In this document: positions 49,505 through 57,653 of the stretch, one piece after another
How the letters are laid out: the number at the start of each line of letters is the position of its first letter
Numbering within the stretch: position 1 is the stretch's first letter
NCBI GenBank assembly: GCA_900319525.1
Contig: ONOU01000015.1
Span: 81,685 to 145,684, forward strand
Direction: 5' to 3'
DNA length: 64,000 nt
Origin: an uncultured Prevotellaceae bacterium
GTDB lineage: Bacteria > Bacteroidota > Bacteroidia > Bacteroidales > Muribaculaceae
Notes under the pieces: model-generated
What the model was told of the DNA's origin: nothing
Databases searched by the model: none
Seen by the model: only the letters and a program-made list of their open reading frames with translations
Position numbers and translations under genes: made by a program

Positions 49505-50830
49505 TCAAGACATCTCGGCACGCAGCTTGTCCAGCCCCACGCGCACGATGTGCTGCAGTTCCAGCTTACTGGTGTCGGCAAACTCGGCCAGAGCAAAGTC
49601 CTCGGGTGCGATCTCATAGATGCCCAGCTGCTCCATCTTGTCGATGTCGCCGCTGATGATGGCCTTGATGAGGAACTCACCGTAGATGTCCATCGGCAGC
49701 ATCGCGTCATACTCCCCGGTGCGCACGATGGCACGCTCACCGCCCTTGATGCGGCTGTCCATGCTGACGGGCTTGCTGCGACCGCGCAGCCAGGTCGTGA
49801 ACGTGCGGTAGAGCGAGAATCGGTTGGGGTTGACCGATGCCCAGCCCATGAACTCATCAGGCTTGCTGTTTTCGGGGATAATGGTGATGTGGCGGTAGGG
49901 GGCTTGCAGCCAGTTGTCGATGTCAACCTTGACGCCAGTGAGCACGTTGCCGCTGATGATGCGGCTCTTGGCCACGTTGGTCAGCTCGTTCTTGAGCACC
50001 GTTTCCAGGTCGACGCCCATAACGGTCTTGACATATCGGGGCTGCTGCACCATCTCGCCATCGATGGCGACCACGGTGTCGTGGCTCACCTTGCCCGTGG
50101 CGAACAGTTCGCCGATGCGGGCCAGCGTCACGATGTCCAGTGTCCAGACGGTCTCTCCCTTGTTGACGGGAGCGACGTTAGCCGCCTGTATGCCTGCGTT
50201 GCCGGCAGGGTGGGGGCCAACGAAGGTGTTGACCACAGCGCCGGGGGCGTCAAGCTGTTGGCCCTCGCGCACGCCGATGTACACTTTACCGTCGGTCAAC
50301 TGGTTGAGCACCTCGATGCCCTTGCCGATGTATTGCCGCTTGTCTCCCATGACGATGTCCAGATCGGGAGCCAGTGGAGCCGAATCAAAAGCGGTGACAA
50401 ACACATCACGCGGCCGCACGCTTGACGAGGGCACTACATCATAGGGGCGTTGCCTCATCATCACCCACAGTCCAGATGCCAGCAGAGTGTCAAGGACATT
50501 GCCCTTGGTATCGTGGGTGACGGCTTCGGTGCCGCCGTCGGGCGTGATGATGATGGCGTCGATATGGCGCCGTTCACCGCGCCGCACCTCCTTGACGGTG
50601 CCGCTCACGGGCGACACCACCTTGATGGCCTCATCATTCTTGTCATGATAGAGGGGCTCACCAGCAATGACGTGCTCACCCTCTTTCTTTTCCATGCGAG
50701 GAATCACTCCATGGAAATCGTCAGGAATGACCGCTACACTCTTGGCCGGTGATGTGAAGGCAATATCATTGCCTGGAATCGCGCCCAGCAAGTGAATGTC
50801 AAATCCCTTCTTGAGTCTAACAATTGCCAT
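49505..50830 (-). CDS. nqrA: Na+-NQR subunit A
   Basis: A 441-residue peripheral subunit, the first gene of the operon. It begins MAIVRLKKGFDIHLLGAIPG and includes the biotinyl/lipoyl-like region SVAVIPDDFHGVIPRMEKKE with VSPVSGTVKEVRRGERR, then FVGPHPAGNAGIQ. NqrA lacks cofactors and lies on the cytoplasmic face near the quinone site. It is conserved in length and order, and a good -7 element lies 40 bases upstream. Confidence 0.96.
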   Translation of the reverse strand: MAIVRLKKGFDIHLLGAIPGNDIAFTSPAKSVAVIPDDFHGVIPRMEKKEGEHVIAGEPLYHDKNDEAIKVVSPVSGTVKEVRRGERRHIDAIIITPDGGTEAVTHDTKGNVLDTLLASGLWVMMRQRPYDVVPSSSVRPRDVFVTAFDSAPLAPDLDIVMGDKRQYIGKGIEVLNQLTDGKVYIGVREGQQLDAPGAVVNTFVGPHPAGNAGIQAANVAPVNKGETVWTLDIVTLARIGELFATGKVSHDTVVAIDGEMVQQPRYVKTVMGVDLETVLKNELTNVAKSRIISGNVLTGVKVDIDNWLQAPYRHITIIPENSKPDEFMGWASVNPNRFSLYRTFTTWLRGRSKPVSMDSRIKGGERAIVRTGEYDAMLPMDIYGEFLIKAIISGDIDKMEQLGIYEIAPEDFALAEFADTSKLELQHIVRVGLDKLRAEMS

Positions 50831-50870
50831 GATATTTTAGTATTTGGTAATATTATAAATAATGTGTTTG

Positions 50871-50878
50871 CAAAAGTA
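50871..50878 (-). promoter_or_regulatory. -7 promoter element for nqrABCDEF
   Basis: On the minus strand TACTTTTG followed by C fits the consensus 40 bases before the nqrA ATG. Confidence 0.6.
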
Positions 50879-50973
50879 GTAAAAAGAATTGAATTGGGTT
50901 GCCAATTGTGCCTTGTTAATAAAAAAAAGATGAAAAAAATCGCTTGAAATGCTGTGCTTTCAAATATTTGTGA

Positions 50974-50981
50974 TAAATTTG
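50974..50981 (+). promoter_or_regulatory. -7 promoter element for exbB-exbD-exbD-tonB
   Basis: TAAATTTG followed by C fits the consensus; it would give a leader of about 185 bases before exbB, containing the 13-base direct repeat. Confidence 0.55.
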
Positions 50982-51173
50982 CGTTAATTTTTTGAGCAAA
51001 GTGTCTGCCGACGGGTCCTGATGGTTGCACTTATTGCTATAAAATTTATTGTGTTTCAGCTGCTTGCGCCCATGCTGCTTGCGCCCTTAACACTACAAAA
51101 TGAAGAACTGAACATAACTTTAATAACTAAATTTAAAATTTTATTAATTCATTTTTTAAACTAAATTTAAATT

Positions 51174-52007
51174 ATGGCTGAACAAACAAACATTCAGAAG
51201 CCACAGACCGCTGCCAAGAAAGACGTGAGCAGCAACGTTCGTGGTATCAAGAGCGCGTCAATCGTTGTTCTCTTGTGCTTCATCGCCGCAGTATGTTTCT
51301 ATCTCTTCATCCTTGGCATGCCTGCCAACTTTAAGGATGCAACCAAGGCCGTGCCCATCAACCTGCTGGGTACCGTGTACAAGGGCGGTGTAGTTGTGCC
51401 TGTGCTGATTACCTGCTTCCTCGTGGTAGTAGTGCTCACTATCGAGCGTTGGATTGCTCTGGGCAAGGCTAAGGGTAAAGGCAACACCACCAAGTTTGTC
51501 GAGGACGTGAAGGCTGCTCTGCGCAACCACGACATCGCCAAGGCTGAGGACCTGTGCCGCAAGCAGAAAGGTACTGTTGGTGCTGTTGTTTACGCAACCC
51601 TGCAGAAGTACAAAGAGATGGAGAAGGACACCGTCCTGACCAAGGAGCAGAAGGTTGCTTCGATCCAGGCTACCCTGGAGGAGGCTACCTCTCTGGAGAT
51701 GCCCGCCCTGCAGCAGAACCTGCCCGTGCTGGCAACGCTGACCACCCTGGGTACCCTGATCGGTCTGTTCGGTACTGTGCTTGGTATGATCAAGTCGTTC
51801 CAGGCTCTGTCCGCTTCGGGTGCTCCTGACTCAACTGAGCTGTCAACCGGTATTTCGGAGGCACTTGTGAACACCGCCCTCGGTATCGCAACCGCAGCCC
51901 TCGCTCTTATCGCTTACAACTTCTACACCAACAAGATCGATAACATGACCTATGCTATCGACGAGATTGGCTTCTCGACCGTATCGACCTTCTCCGCTAC
52001 TCACTAA
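51174..52007 (+). CDS. exbB: MotA/TolQ/ExbB proton channel family protein
   Basis: A 277-residue inner-membrane protein. TM1 is near residues 26-48 (SIVVLLCFIAAVCFYLFILG). TM2 is near 70-90 (GGVVVPVLITCFLVVVVLTI). The conserved C-terminal channel core includes LATLTTLGTLIGLFGTVLGM and ALVNTALGIATAALALIAYN. With ExbD it forms the ion-driven motor that energises TonB. It is the first gene of exbB-exbD-exbD-tonB, a typical Bacteroidetes order. Codon use leans to highly expressed-type codons (GCT, ATC, CTG). Confidence 0.92.
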   Translation: MAEQTNIQKPQTAAKKDVSSNVRGIKSASIVVLLCFIAAVCFYLFILGMPANFKDATKAVPINLLGTVYKGGVVVPVLITCFLVVVVLTIERWIALGKAKGKGNTTKFVEDVKAALRNHDIAKAEDLCRKQKGTVGAVVYATLQKYKEMEKDTVLTKEQKVASIQATLEEATSLEMPALQQNLPVLATLTTLGTLIGLFGTVLGMIKSFQALSASGAPDSTELSTGISEALVNTALGIATAALALIAYNFYTNKIDNMTYAIDEIGFSTVSTFSATH

Positions 52008-52070
52008 TTGTTGATTAGCAATTGTTTAATCTATAGTTTTTAAACAAACAGATTAAGGTAATCTAGAAAT

Positions 52071-52814
52071 ATGGGAAAAGTCAAAATCAAAAAGAAAGAG
52101 ACGCGCATCGACATGACTGCTATGTCTGATGTGACGGTGCTTCTGTTGACTTTCTTCATGTTGACTTCTACATTCCTTCAGAAAGAACCCGTGACCGTGA
52201 TCACTCCTCCCTCAGTATCGGAGGAAAAGGTTCCTGATGCTAATCTGTTGTCGATTCTCGTTAGTCCCGAGGGAAAAGTTTTTCTTGAGGTCACTGGTAG
52301 CAAGGACTCGACAATGAAGAGTGAGACGGTGCGTGCCGACTTGCTTAAGAATATGGTCGCCGAATACAAGAAGACCCACCCCAGTGCCAACCTGGCGTTC
52401 ACCAATAAGGAACTGGAGACCTTCTCAAAGCTGAATGCATTCGGTGTGCCCATCACTAAGATGAAAGAATGGTTGAACTTGGAAACCGACGTCCGCGACA
52501 AAGCGCTCGAGGAAGGCCCTGGTATTCCAATCAACATGAATGAAGATCCAAACAATCCCAATGAGTTCCAAATGTGGATCAGGGCTGCATACAACTCGAT
52601 GAACCCTGAACTGCAGGAAGCAATGGTGAAAGGACGTGGTATTGCAATCAAGGCCGACCAGACAACGCCTTACAGCGTGGTGAACGTGGTTATGGACAAC
52701 CTCCAGACCATGAAGATGAACAAGTTCAGGAGGAATAAGATATGGCAATTAAAAGTAAAAGTCGTCAGAAAAAGTTCGATACCCGTATCGACTTCACTCC
52801 TATGGTTGACATGA
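52071..52814 (+). CDS. exbD: ExbD/TolR-family protein, first copy
   Basis: A 247-residue protein. A cytoplasmic N-terminus (KVKIKKKETRIDMTAMSDV) leads to one membrane helix with the conserved aspartate (D21) at its start (VTVLLLTFFMLTSTF), then a periplasmic domain with a large insertion (about 90-190). The frame continues 73 bases into the second exbD, giving a C-terminal extension (RRNKIWQLKVKVVRKSS) not expected for the family. A perfect AGGAGG for the next gene lies within this frame. Confidence 0.88.
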   Translation: MGKVKIKKKETRIDMTAMSDVTVLLLTFFMLTSTFLQKEPVTVITPPSVSEEKVPDANLLSILVSPEGKVFLEVTGSKDSTMKSETVRADLLKNMVAEYKKTHPSANLAFTNKELETFSKLNAFGVPITKMKEWLNLETDVRDKALEEGPGIPINMNEDPNNPNEFQMWIRAAYNSMNPELQEAMVKGRGIAIKADQTTPYSVVNVVMDNLQTMKMNKFRRNKIWQLKVKVVRKSSIPVSTSLLWLT

Positions 52815-53437
52815 ACATGCTGTTGATCACCTTCTTTATGTTGTGTACCACCATGATCAAGAGCCAAACGCTCCAGATCGCGTTGCCTACCAACGAGAAG
52901 GTTGAGAAAGAGCAGCAGAACAAGGTAAAGCAGTCCGAGGCTGTTACCATCATCATCGATGGCAAGCTGACCGACAACGGTCTCTCGGATCCCAACGAGG
53001 GAATGCTTTTCTACTACGACGGTATGCCCGAGACCTCCAATCTGGCTAATGGCGAAAGCAACATGAAGCAGATTGAGTTTGGTGCAAACACCGGCGGTGC
53101 TTATCCCGCAATCCGCGAGATTCTACAAGAGCGCAACAAGGAGGTCGTCCTGAAGATCGCTGACCTGAAGAAGGAATGGAAAGACATGAAGTTCTCTAAG
53201 AATGAGGAAATCAATGACTCCATCTACCAGGCTAAGGCCAAGGCTATCCGCAACGACTCCACCCTGAAGCGCCCGGTTGTGATTATCAAGGCCACGCCTA
53301 ACGCCAGCTACGCCCACGTGGTGAGTGTGCTTGACGAGATGCAGATCAATAACATCAGCCGCTATCAGATCGACCGCATCAATGAGGTTGACTCGGCGAT
53401 GATGATTATGGTTCAGGCCAAGAATCTGAAGAAGTGA
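52742..53437 (+). CDS. exbD: ExbD/TolR-family protein, second copy
   Basis: A 231-residue protein with a basic N-terminus (KSKSRQKKFDTRIDFTPMVD), a membrane helix starting with the conserved Asp (MVDMNMLLITFFMLCTTM) and a periplasmic domain ending in RYQIDRINEVDSAMMIM. AGGAGG precedes the ATG by 8 bases, unusually strong for this phylum. Two dissimilar ExbD subunits per operon are common in Bacteroidetes and may form heteromeric stators. It lies 46 bases before tonB. Confidence 0.9.
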   Translation: MAIKSKSRQKKFDTRIDFTPMVDMNMLLITFFMLCTTMIKSQTLQIALPTNEKVEKEQQNKVKQSEAVTIIIDGKLTDNGLSDPNEGMLFYYDGMPETSNLANGESNMKQIEFGANTGGAYPAIREILQERNKEVVLKIADLKKEWKDMKFSKNEEINDSIYQAKAKAIRNDSTLKRPVVIIKATPNASYAHVVSVLDEMQINNISRYQIDRINEVDSAMMIMVQAKNLKK

Positions 53438-53483
53438 TGATGGTTTAATGGATTTGTTTAATCTTTAAAAAAAGAAATCAATT

Positions 53484-54350
53484 ATGGCAAAAGAAGTTGA
53501 TCTGTCATCGCGTGAATGGTGTGACCTCGTGTTTGAAGGAAAGAATAAGGACTTCGGTGCATATGTCATCCGAACCGATTCTCCCAAACGTCACACAAGG
53601 GCTGTCATCTATACCGTGCTCGGCGCATTGCTCGTCGGCTTGCTCGCCTTCGGTTTGATCAAGGTGAACGAGTATATCGAGCAGAAGCGCATTGCCGATA
53701 TGGCTGAACAGGAAGAAGTGCTCATCGACATGTCTCAAGAAGCCGAAGAACCCGAGGAGCAGCAGGAGCGTCTCGAACAGCCCAAGCCCGAGGTTCTTCC
53801 CGAGGAGGTTTTGAAGTCTGTCAAGGTTACCGAGCTCCAGATCGTCGAGGACGATAAGGTGAAGAAGGAAGACGAGATCAAGACTCAGGATGAGCTGAAG
53901 GAGACTGAGACCGCTTTCGGTCAGAAGGATAACGAGAAAGGTACTGAGGACCGTAACGTTACCCGCACCCTGAAGGAAGAGGTTGTCGTTGAGAAGAAGG
54001 AAGAGAAGCCCAAGGAGGTTAAGGAGGAAGTCTTCCGCTCAGTAGAGCAGATGCCCCAGTTCCCTGGTGGCGAGGCTGCTCTGATGAAGTACCTCCAGTC
54101 TCACATCAACTATCCGCCCATGGCTGCCGAGAACAATGTTCAGGGTCGCGTGGTTGTACAGTTCGTTGTTGACAAGACTGGTAAGGTAGGTGAAGTTAAG
54201 GTTGTCCGCTCGGTGGATAAGGATCTCGACAAGGAGGCCGTTCGCGTCTGCAAGTCGCTGCCCAAGTTCACTCCGGGTCGCCAGAATGGTCAGGCTGTAT
54301 CGGTATGGTACACCTTGCCTGTAACCTTCAAGCTCCAGGGAACTAACTAA
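53484..54350 (+). CDS. tonB: TonB-family energy transducer, first copy
   Basis: A 288-residue protein. The cytoplasmic N-terminus SREWCDLVFEGKNKDFGAYV is typical of Bacteroidetes TonB. A membrane helix (about 36-57, AVIYTVLGALLVGLLAFGLI) and a Glu/Lys/Pro-rich periplasmic spacer (about 75-185) follow. The TonB C-terminal domain (about 195-288) has QMPQFPGGEAALMKYLQSHI, GRVVVQFVVDKTGKVGEVK and VSVWYTLPVTFKL. It transmits ExbBD energy to TonB-dependent receptors such as SusC-like proteins. It is the last gene of the exbB operon, with a terminator at 54382. Confidence 0.93.
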   Translation: MAKEVDLSSREWCDLVFEGKNKDFGAYVIRTDSPKRHTRAVIYTVLGALLVGLLAFGLIKVNEYIEQKRIADMAEQEEVLIDMSQEAEEPEEQQERLEQPKPEVLPEEVLKSVKVTELQIVEDDKVKKEDEIKTQDELKETETAFGQKDNEKGTEDRNVTRTLKEEVVVEKKEEKPKEVKEEVFRSVEQMPQFPGGEAALMKYLQSHINYPPMAAENNVQGRVVVQFVVDKTGKVGEVKVVRSVDKDLDKEAVRVCKSLPKFTPGRQNGQAVSVWYTLPVTFKLQGTN

Positions 54351-54381
54351 TCGACTTATGGTTAATCCCGCATAGTGAACG

Positions 54382-54416
54382 GGGATGTGTCAAACTTCTG
54401 GCACATCCTCTTTTTT
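54382..54416 (+). terminator. Terminator of the exbB-tonB operon
   Basis: GGATGTG (54383-54389) pairs with CACATCC (54402-54408), extended with minor mismatches and followed by CTCTTTTTT. Confidence 0.8.
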
Positions 54417-54803
54417 ATACATACCGTAAAACATATATCAAAGCCTCTGCTCTGCTAAGTGGGGGCTTTGTTATGTCAGGAGAATTTGATCACTTTTGAC
54501 AATCAAATCTTTGAATGAGCAATTGACTTGAGAGCTTCGCCCTCAAGGGCAGATAAACTACTATTGCTGTCTGCGAGAGCAAGGCCGGCCGAATGGCATG
54601 CCCGCCTGAAAAAGACACAAGGCCACAATGCACTTTTCCTGCTTTGCCGTTGATCTCGGCATCGATAAAATGGGGTTATCATCCATACCCAAAATCCCGA
54701 ATTACCCCTAAATGACCTTTTTGTTTTGCAATGCACTGATAACCAATGTATTGTCTTGTGAAATATGACCATCGAATGCTCGCCGTTTTTCTAGGATCCA
54801 TAG

Positions 54804-54811
54804 TAATTTTG
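54804..54811 (+). promoter_or_regulatory. -7 promoter element for the second tonB
   Basis: TAATTTTG followed by C fits the consensus, implying a leader of about 160 bases before the ATG at 54979. It suggests separate regulation from the exbB operon. Confidence 0.5.
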
Positions 54812-54978
54812 CAAGCGAGAGATAGCTCGTTTTATTGACCTAAACAATGCTTTGATTTGTTGTGGCTGCAGTTGGTAAATAGACTATAAAGCAGCTAAGC
54901 GTGAGTATCAGATATGGCCTTACGGCCGACTAAATACTGGTTAATGGACATTTGTTAAACTTTTAAAACCAAAGTATT

Positions 54979-55842
54979 ATGACTAAAGAAATTAATTTAT
55001 CATCGCGCGAATGGTGCGATTTGGTGTTTGAGGGAAAGAACAAGGACTTTGGTGCCTATGTCATCAGGACCGATTCCCCCAGACGTCACACGAGAGCTGT
55101 TGTTTACACTGTGATTGGCGCATTGCTGCTAGGTTTGCTCACCTTTGGCTTGCTCAAGGTGAACGAATATATGGAGCTAAAACACATCGCCGACATGGCC
55201 GAGCATGAGACCGTGTTCATCGATGTGAGCCAGGAGGCTGAGGAACCGGAGCCCAAGCAGGAAGTTCTCGAGCAGGAGGAACCCGAGGTGCTCGAAGATG
55301 TCGTCAGCTCGGTTAGGGTAACCGAACTCCAGATTGTTGATGACGATAAGGTGAGGCCTGAAGACGAAATTCTGTCTCAAGACGAGAAGGAGGAAACTAA
55401 CAAGGTCTTTTCGCAAACCAATGTGGATAATGGCCAAGATGACCGAATGAGGTATGAAACGGCAAAACATGAAGTTGTCGTTGAAGCTCCGGCAGAGAAA
55501 CCCAAGGAGGTGGTTCAGGAAGTCTTCCGCTCGGTAGAGCAGATGCCCCAGTTCCCTGGTGGCGAAACTGCACTGATGAAATACCTCCAGTCTCACATCA
55601 ATTACCCGCCCATGGCCGCCGAGAACAATGTTCAGGGTCGAGTCGTCGTGCAATTCGTCGTTGACAAGACTGGTAAGGTGGGGGAAGTGAAAATTGTCCG
55701 CTCGGTGGATAAGGATCTCGATAAGGAGGCTGCCCGAGTGTGCGCGTCGCTGCCCAAGTTCACCCCAGGCCGCCAGAATGGTCAGGCGGTGTCCGTCTGG
55801 TACACCTTGCCTGTAACCTTCAAGCTACAGGGTACCAACTAA
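54979..55842 (+). CDS. tonB: TonB-family energy transducer, second copy
   Basis: A 287-residue paralogue of the preceding TonB. The first 55 residues and the last 95 are nearly identical to it (SREWCDLVFEGKNKDFGAYV; QMPQFPGGETALMKYLQSHI), while the periplasmic spacer (about 75-185) has diverged, with changes such as DVSQEAEEPEPKQEV and DNGQDDRMRYE. A tandem duplication is the simplest origin. It lacks its own ExbBD and would share those upstream, perhaps serving a different receptor set. A terminator follows at 55872. Confidence 0.91.
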   Translation: MTKEINLSSREWCDLVFEGKNKDFGAYVIRTDSPRRHTRAVVYTVIGALLLGLLTFGLLKVNEYMELKHIADMAEHETVFIDVSQEAEEPEPKQEVLEQEEPEVLEDVVSSVRVTELQIVDDDKVRPEDEILSQDEKEETNKVFSQTNVDNGQDDRMRYETAKHEVVVEAPAEKPKEVVQEVFRSVEQMPQFPGGETALMKYLQSHINYPPMAAENNVQGRVVVQFVVDKTGKVGEVKIVRSVDKDLDKEAARVCASLPKFTPGRQNGQAVSVWYTLPVTFKLQGTN

Positions 55843-55871
55843 TCGACTCGTCGGTTAGAAGTTGAAAAAGC

Positions 55872-55901
55872 CAAGCGGCGTCGCAGTTGCGGCGTCGCTT
55901 G
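55872..55901 (+). terminator. Terminator of the second tonB
   Basis: CAAGCGGCGTCGC (55872-55884) pairs with GCGGCGTCGCTTG (55889-55901) using two G-U pairs, followed by a T-containing tail, 30 bases after the stop. Confidence 0.7.
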
Positions 55902-56117
55902 TGTTAAGTTTTCCCTCGACCCGTGCCCTCGGTCGTGGTCAGCGGTCAACTGGCGGTAATGCTACATGCCCGATGCCCTGTGCTCCGTGCCGGCGTGCTG
56001 GACTTGCTCCGTGATTGCCTCTGCAAGGGCAAGTGCCGTCGTCCCGGGCGGCGATCATATAAGGGGTTTTCAGTTCGCCCCGCTGGTTCACAACCTACAA
56101 TTCCTCATATCTCTAAA

Positions 56118-56570
56118 CTACATCAGCTCTGTTGAGAAGTTGATGGATTGTATCTCCACATCAAGCGTGCGCAGCTGGGACGATAGCTTGTCCAACTGCT
56201 TGCCCATCGCCTTGACATCGATGGTGGTGATGTACTTGATCTCGCTGCGCGAGTAGCGCTCACTCGACGATGAGGCTTGATTGAACACTTCACGCAGGAT
56301 CTGCAGGCGCTTGGTGAGCACGTCGCGCTCGGCCATCAGTTGTGTCAACGTCTTCTTGCCGCTCATGGCGTGCATGTTGGTCACATTGATGCGGTAGATG
56401 AGGTCTTGCAGCTGCTTGAGGCAACTGTCAAGTTCTTTGAGCAGCTCTTGAGGCTCCTCGGCAGGCTTTTCTCCTTCCTGCACTCGCACGTTGTTGGTGA
56501 TGCGCATCTTGAGTTGTTCGATGCGGGTCTGCAATTCCTTGCGGATGCTTAATGCTTCGGCTAACTTCAT
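56118..56570 (-). CDS. DIP1984-family (septicolysin-like) coiled-coil protein
   Basis: A protein of about 150 residues starting MKLAEALSIRKELQTRIEQL, the usual start of DIP1984-family proteins. EGEKPAEEPQELLKELDSCL, LIYRINVTNMHA, TLTQLMAERDVLTKR and SSSERYSRSEIKYITTIDV match the family in order. It is helical throughout. A longer frame begins at 56633, but a good promoter lies at 56603-56610, inside that extension, so the start at 56570 is preferred. The function of the family is not established. Confidence 0.85.
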   Translation of the reverse strand: MKLAEALSIRKELQTRIEQLKMRITNNVRVQEGEKPAEEPQELLKELDSCLKQLQDLIYRINVTNMHAMSGKKTLTQLMAERDVLTKRLQILREVFNQASSSSERYSRSEIKYITTIDVKAMGKQLDKLSSQLRTLDVEIQSINFSTELM

Positions 56571-56602
56571 GATAAACGGTTTTGCTTGTTCTCTTGTTTG
56601 TG

Positions 56603-56633
56603 CAAAGTTAGTCATTATTCTGTCGTTATCCAA
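56603..56633 (-). promoter_or_regulatory. Promoter of the DIP1984-family gene
   Basis: On the minus strand TTG (56633-56631) and TAACTTTG (56610-56603) are 20 bases apart, placing the transcript start about 25 bases before the ATG at 56570. Confidence 0.7.
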
Positions 56634-56644
56634 TCCTTGGCTAC

Positions 56645-56683
56645 AAAAAAAGTCCGTGACCCAACTAGGTCGCGGACTTTTTG
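56645..56683. terminator. Terminator of serC-serA
   Basis: AGTCCGTGACC (56651-56661) pairs with GGTCGCGGACT (56668-56678) with one wobble, flanked by A-run and T-run, so it can act on either strand. It lies 20 bases beyond the serA stop on the minus strand. Confidence 0.85.
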
Positions 56684-56702
56684 TATAAGGGAGTTGTGTT
56701 CC

Positions 56703-57620
56703 TTACTTGTTGACCTGGAAGCGGTTCCAGCCGTCCTTCAGGTGAGCAACCACCTGGTTGGCAGCGGCAAGACCTGCGTTGATGTTGGCCTCGGCGGTCT
56801 GGGCACCCATCTTCTTGGGGGTGAACAGTACGCGCTCGGGATACTTGGCCTCGAGTTCCTCGGCATTGGCGGGCTTCACGTCAGCCACATAGCGGAAGTC
56901 GGGACGGGCCTCCATGGCCTCGGCCAGACCGGCCTCGTCGATGACCTCCTTGCGGGCGGCATTGATGAGCACACCGTTCTTGGGCAGCATCTCGATGAGC
57001 TTCTTGCCTATCGAACCGCGGGTCTCGTCGGTTGCGGGGATGTGAAGGCTCACGTACTGGTTCTGGCTGTAGAGCTCCTCTACGCTGTGAACGGGGTGGA
57101 TGCCGTCGGCCTCCATCACCTCGTCCTTCACCCAGGGGTCAAGGGCGCTGATCTTCATGCCGAAGCCCTTGGCGATGCGTGCCACGCAGCGGCCAACAGC
57201 GCCATAGGCATGGATGCCCAGCGTCTTGCCCAGCAGCTCGGTGCCGCTGGTGCCATTGTAACGGTTGCGGATCAGGGTAACGAGCATGCCCATTACCAGC
57301 TCGGCAACGGCGTTGCTGTTCTGGCCGGGAGTGTTCATCACGCACACGCCATGGGCGGTAGCCTCGGCCAGGTCGATGTTGTCATAACCTGCACCGGCGC
57401 GAACAACCACCTTCAACTGGGGAGCTGCGTCAAACACTTCCTTGTCCACCTTGTCGCTGCGAACGATCAGGCCGGCGCAGTCGGCGATGGCCTTGATCAT
57501 GTCGTCACGGGTGCCTTTCTCGACGAGTACCAGCTCGTGGCCGGCGCCTTCAATCACCTCACGGATGCCCTGAACTGCTACGGGAGCAAAGGGCTTCTCG
57601 GTTGCAACTAAAATCTTCAT
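56703..57620 (-). CDS. serA: D-3-phosphoglycerate dehydrogenase (short form)
   Basis: A 305-residue D-2-hydroxyacid dehydrogenase. It converts 3-phosphoglycerate to phosphohydroxypyruvate, the first step of serine synthesis. RAGAGYDNIDLAEA, the NAD-binding LGIHAYGAVGRCVA and LHIPATDETRGSIG with INAARKEVIDE are visible. The usual catalytic His is not easy to place near the C-terminus (VLFTPKKMGAQTAEANINAG, where GxxTxEA is kept). There is no ACT regulatory domain, so serine feedback of the classical type is unlikely. It lies 33 bases after serC, whose product uses its product. Confidence 0.86.
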   Translation of the reverse strand: MKILVATEKPFAPVAVQGIREVIEGAGHELVLVEKGTRDDMIKAIADCAGLIVRSDKVDKEVFDAAPQLKVVVRAGAGYDNIDLAEATAHGVCVMNTPGQNSNAVAELVMGMLVTLIRNRYNGTSGTELLGKTLGIHAYGAVGRCVARIAKGFGMKISALDPWVKDEVMEADGIHPVHSVEELYSQNQYVSLHIPATDETRGSIGKKLIEMLPKNGVLINAARKEVIDEAGLAEAMEARPDFRYVADVKPANAEELEAKYPERVLFTPKKMGAQTAEANINAGLAAANQVVAHLKDGWNRFQVNK

Positions 57621-57653
57621 GATTCTGTGTTACTCCTTATAAATTTAGATGGA

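Larger units (their letters stand above)
50831..51173. other. nqrA-exbB divergent intergenic region
   Basis: This 343-base gap holds two divergent promoters (50871-50878 minus; 50974-50981 plus) and a 13-base direct repeat (GCTGCTTGCGCCC at 51059-51071 and 51074-51086) within the exbB leader. No frame or strong hairpin is apparent elsewhere in it. Confidence 0.6.
54351..54978. other. 628-base spacer between the two tonB copies
   Basis: It contains the terminator at 54382, a second weaker hairpin (54439-54470) and the promoter at 54804. It also has a GGCCTTACGGCC palindrome (54916-54927), the inverse of one at 9303. The 54503-54772 stretch can be read as an 89-codon minus-strand frame but has no recognisable domain and looks like intergenic or remnant DNA. 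Confidence 0.55.

Noticed and set aside
54503-54772. 89-codon minus-strand frame between the tonB copies
   Set aside because: No domain, signal or promoter supports it; composition looks intergenic. It may be the translation of a degenerate repeat.
56571-56633. N-terminal extension of the DIP1984 gene
   Set aside because: A -33/-7 promoter lies inside it and the family begins at MKLAEAL.
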